Below are positions 6,630 to 7,816 of a stretch of DNA of 7,816 nucleotides, piece by piece. Position numbers and translations under genes: made by a program. Below the pieces are notes generated by a model. That model worked only from the letters and a program-made list of their open reading frames with translations. It was not told the origin of the DNA and did no database searches. The stretch's first letter is position 1. Each line of letters opens with the position of its first letter. Source of the DNA: Nitrospira sp. (GTDB taxonomy: Bacteria; Nitrospirota; Nitrospiria; Nitrospirales; Nitrospiraceae); contig JANYAJ010000168.1 in the NCBI GenBank assembly GCA_025361385.1, positions 1 through 7,816 of the forward strand, given 5' to 3'.

Positions 6630-7331
6630 CTATCGGTGAGCAGCAACGCGCTGGGGCGTCGCGGAAGAAGGTTGGCCGGCTGCGCGCAGCGCAGCGATCG
6701 TCGCGGCGTAATCTGGACTGGAGAAAATGGCCGACCCTGCGACCAACACGTCAGCTCCCGCAGCAAACACCTGGTTCGCATTATCGATCTTGACGCCACC
6801 GTCCACTTCGAGCAACGCACGGCTCCCGGCCCGATCGAGCATGGCGCGAGCCGAAGCAATCTTCTTGAGACTGGACGTAATAAACTTTTGACCGCCGAAC
6901 CCCGGATTCACCGACATGATCAGGACCAAATCGACCTCTGAGAGAATTTCCTCAATCGTGCTAAGCGAGGTAGCAGGATTCAGGGTTACCCCTGCCTTGA
7001 CGCCTCGTTCCTTGATCGCCTGCACCGTGCGGTGAAGATGCGGACAGGCTTCCACATGCACCGTCAGATAGTCCGCGCCGGCCTCGGCAAACTCCGAGAT
7101 GAAGGCATCGGCATTAGTGATCATGAGGTGCACGTCGAGCGGCAGCTTGGTGACTTTTCGGAGAGCCGCCACGATCGGCGGACCGATGGTCAAATTCGGC
7201 ACGAAATGTCCATCCATGACATCGATATGGAGGAAGTCGGCCCCAGCCCGTTCTACGGCTGCCACTTCATCGGCCAGTCTGGCAAAATCAGATGCTAGGA
7301 TCGAGGGAGCGATAAAAATGGGGCGTGCCAT
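6630..7331 (-). CDS. rpe: Ribulose-phosphate 3-epimerase
   Basis: Interconverts D-ribulose 5-phosphate and D-xylulose 5-phosphate in the pentose phosphate pathway (and in carbon-fixation cycles). It is a cytoplasmic TIM-barrel metalloenzyme. From the ATG at 7331 the protein has 233 residues, slightly longer than E. coli Rpe (225). Family motifs are IAPSILASDFARL near the start, HIDVMDGHFVPNLTIGP with metal ligands H35 and D37, DVHLM with H68, VNPGFGGQKF (phosphate-binding region) and LEVDGGV with the catalytic/metal Asp177, then VAGSAIF. The last 15 or so residues are a low-complexity tail. A GTG immediately before the ATG is also possible, but AGGAAGG (7339-7345) is 7 nt from the ATG and only 4 from the GTG. 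The ATG shares one base with the rsmB stop (TGATG), so the two genes are probably translationally coupled. pheS begins 9 nt downstream. Confidence 0.96.
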   Translation of the reverse strand: MARPIFIAPSILASDFARLADEVAAVERAGADFLHIDVMDGHFVPNLTIGPPIVAALRKVTKLPLDVHLMITNADAFISEFAEAGADYLTVHVEACPHLHRTVQAIKERGVKAGVTLNPATSLSTIEEILSEVDLVLIMSVNPGFGGQKFITSSLKKIASARAMLDRAGSRALLEVDGGVKIDNANQVFAAGADVLVAGSAIFSSPDYAATIAALRAAGQPSSATPQRVAAHR

Positions 7332-7816
7332 CACAAAACCTTCCTCAGTCGTGCGGCGTAAAATCCGTCCATCGAGAACCGGTTTCCCACGGTTGAGAGT
7401 GTGCCTTGCGCTGTGACAAATTCCTGTGCCGCAAGCGGGAGCCAGGAGGAAACGGACTCACGCTGGAACTCCGCATGGGCACGGCAGAATCGCTGGATCA
7501 CGTCTTCGTTTTCTTCCGGTTCCGTCGAGCACGTACTATAGACCAGCACCCCGCCGGGCCGCAAGCATGGGGCGACCGCTTCGAGGATCTGCGACTGGAG
7601 AGCCTGATGTCGAGGGAGCGCCTGCTCATCCTTCCGCCACTTCGCTTCTGGATGACGCCGCAACACCCCGAGCCCGCTGCAGGGCGCATCCACTAAAATC
7701 CGATCGACCAGAGGCTGGCCCGCTGCTGATTGCTTTATGGAAGGGCCCCATTCACGGAGCTCTCGAATATCCCCGGCAATCGGCACGACATTCTGAACGC
7801 CAAGCCTGAGGCAATT
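7331..7816 (-). CDS. rsmB: 16S rRNA (cytosine-C5)-methyltransferase RsmB-like, C-terminal part
   Basis: The gene enters from the right edge; only its last 161 codons are present (open to base 7816, so no start is seen). The fragment carries the RsmB/NSUN-family catalytic motifs: motif IV DAPCSGLG (Cys codon 7679-7681) and motif VI YSTCSTEPEEN (catalytic Cys codon 7529-7531), plus RRHPEAKWRK and a C-terminal GFYAARLRK. Enzymes of this family use S-adenosylmethionine to methylate C5 of a cytosine; RsmB targets C967 of 16S rRNA in E. coli. The RRHPEAKW phrase after motif IV favours RsmB over RsmF or other paralogues, but the N-terminal NusB-like domain that would confirm it lies outside the window. 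A GTG at 7786 in frame is internal, not the start. It is the first visible gene of the minus-strand cluster. Confidence 0.87.
   Translation of the reverse strand, partial: NCLRLGVQNVVPIAGDIRELREWGPSIKQSAAGQPLVDRILVDAPCSGLGVLRRHPEAKWRKDEQALPRHQALQSQILEAVAPCLRPGGVLVYSTCSTEPEENEDVIQRFCRAHAEFQRESVSSWLPLAAQEFVTAQGTLSTVGNRFSMDGFYAARLRKVL

Noticed and set aside
6216..6941. A 241-codon open frame on the plus strand
   Set aside because: It runs antisense across the start of pheS and the end of rpe, both strongly supported. Its translation is rich in Arg, His and Gln and resembles no family, as expected for a shadow frame in GC-rich DNA.
1..7816. CRISPR arrays, insertion sequences, phage or toxin-antitoxin genes
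   Set aside because: No spaced direct repeats, terminal inverted repeats, transposase-like frames or other accessory signatures were seen; gene density is nearly complete with conserved core genes.

Overview
The window looks like ordinary chromosomal core from a Gram-negative-type bacterium of moderately high GC. I would guess the Nitrospirota (Nitrospira-like), from the general look of the proteins and the archaeal-type PheRS, but no database search was possible and this is an inference. No mobile element, CRISPR array, prophage or toxin-antitoxin gene is visible.

Layout. A tRNA-Val(GAC), cut by the left edge, is followed by a terminator-like hairpin. A plus-strand translation cluster then runs thrS - infC - rpmI - rplT (about 141-3246): threonyl-tRNA synthetase, initiation factor IF3, and ribosomal proteins L35 and L20. 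A short 85-bp convergent gap (3247-3331) holds a strong hairpin. The rest of the window is a minus-strand cluster, read right to left: rsmB (5' end beyond the right edge) - rpe - pheS - pheT. These encode an rRNA m5C methyltransferase, ribulose-phosphate 3-epimerase, and the two subunits of phenylalanyl-tRNA synthetase. The minus-strand genes are packed with a 1-nt overlap or gaps of 7-9 nt.

How they work together. Almost everything serves translation: tRNA supply and charging (Thr, Phe, Val tRNA), initiation (IF3), the large ribosomal subunit (L35, L20) and rRNA modification (RsmB). Rpe is the one metabolic gene (pentose phosphate or Calvin-type sugar interconversion).

Most notable point. 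In many bacteria thrS-infC-rpmI-rplT is followed in the same direction by bacterial-type pheS and pheT. Here pheST sits at that position but on the opposite strand, in a different operon (with rsmB and rpe), and both subunits are of the archaeal/eukaryotic type: a 520-residue PheS with a long N-terminal helical/winged-helix-like region, and a short 572-residue PheT without the bacterial N-terminal tRNA-binding and C-terminal FDX-ACB domains. This suggests ancient replacement of the native enzyme by a transferred one. A second point is that infC appears to start at a non-canonical ATC codon, the kind of start that allows IF3 to control its own synthesis. I did not find a wholly new system.
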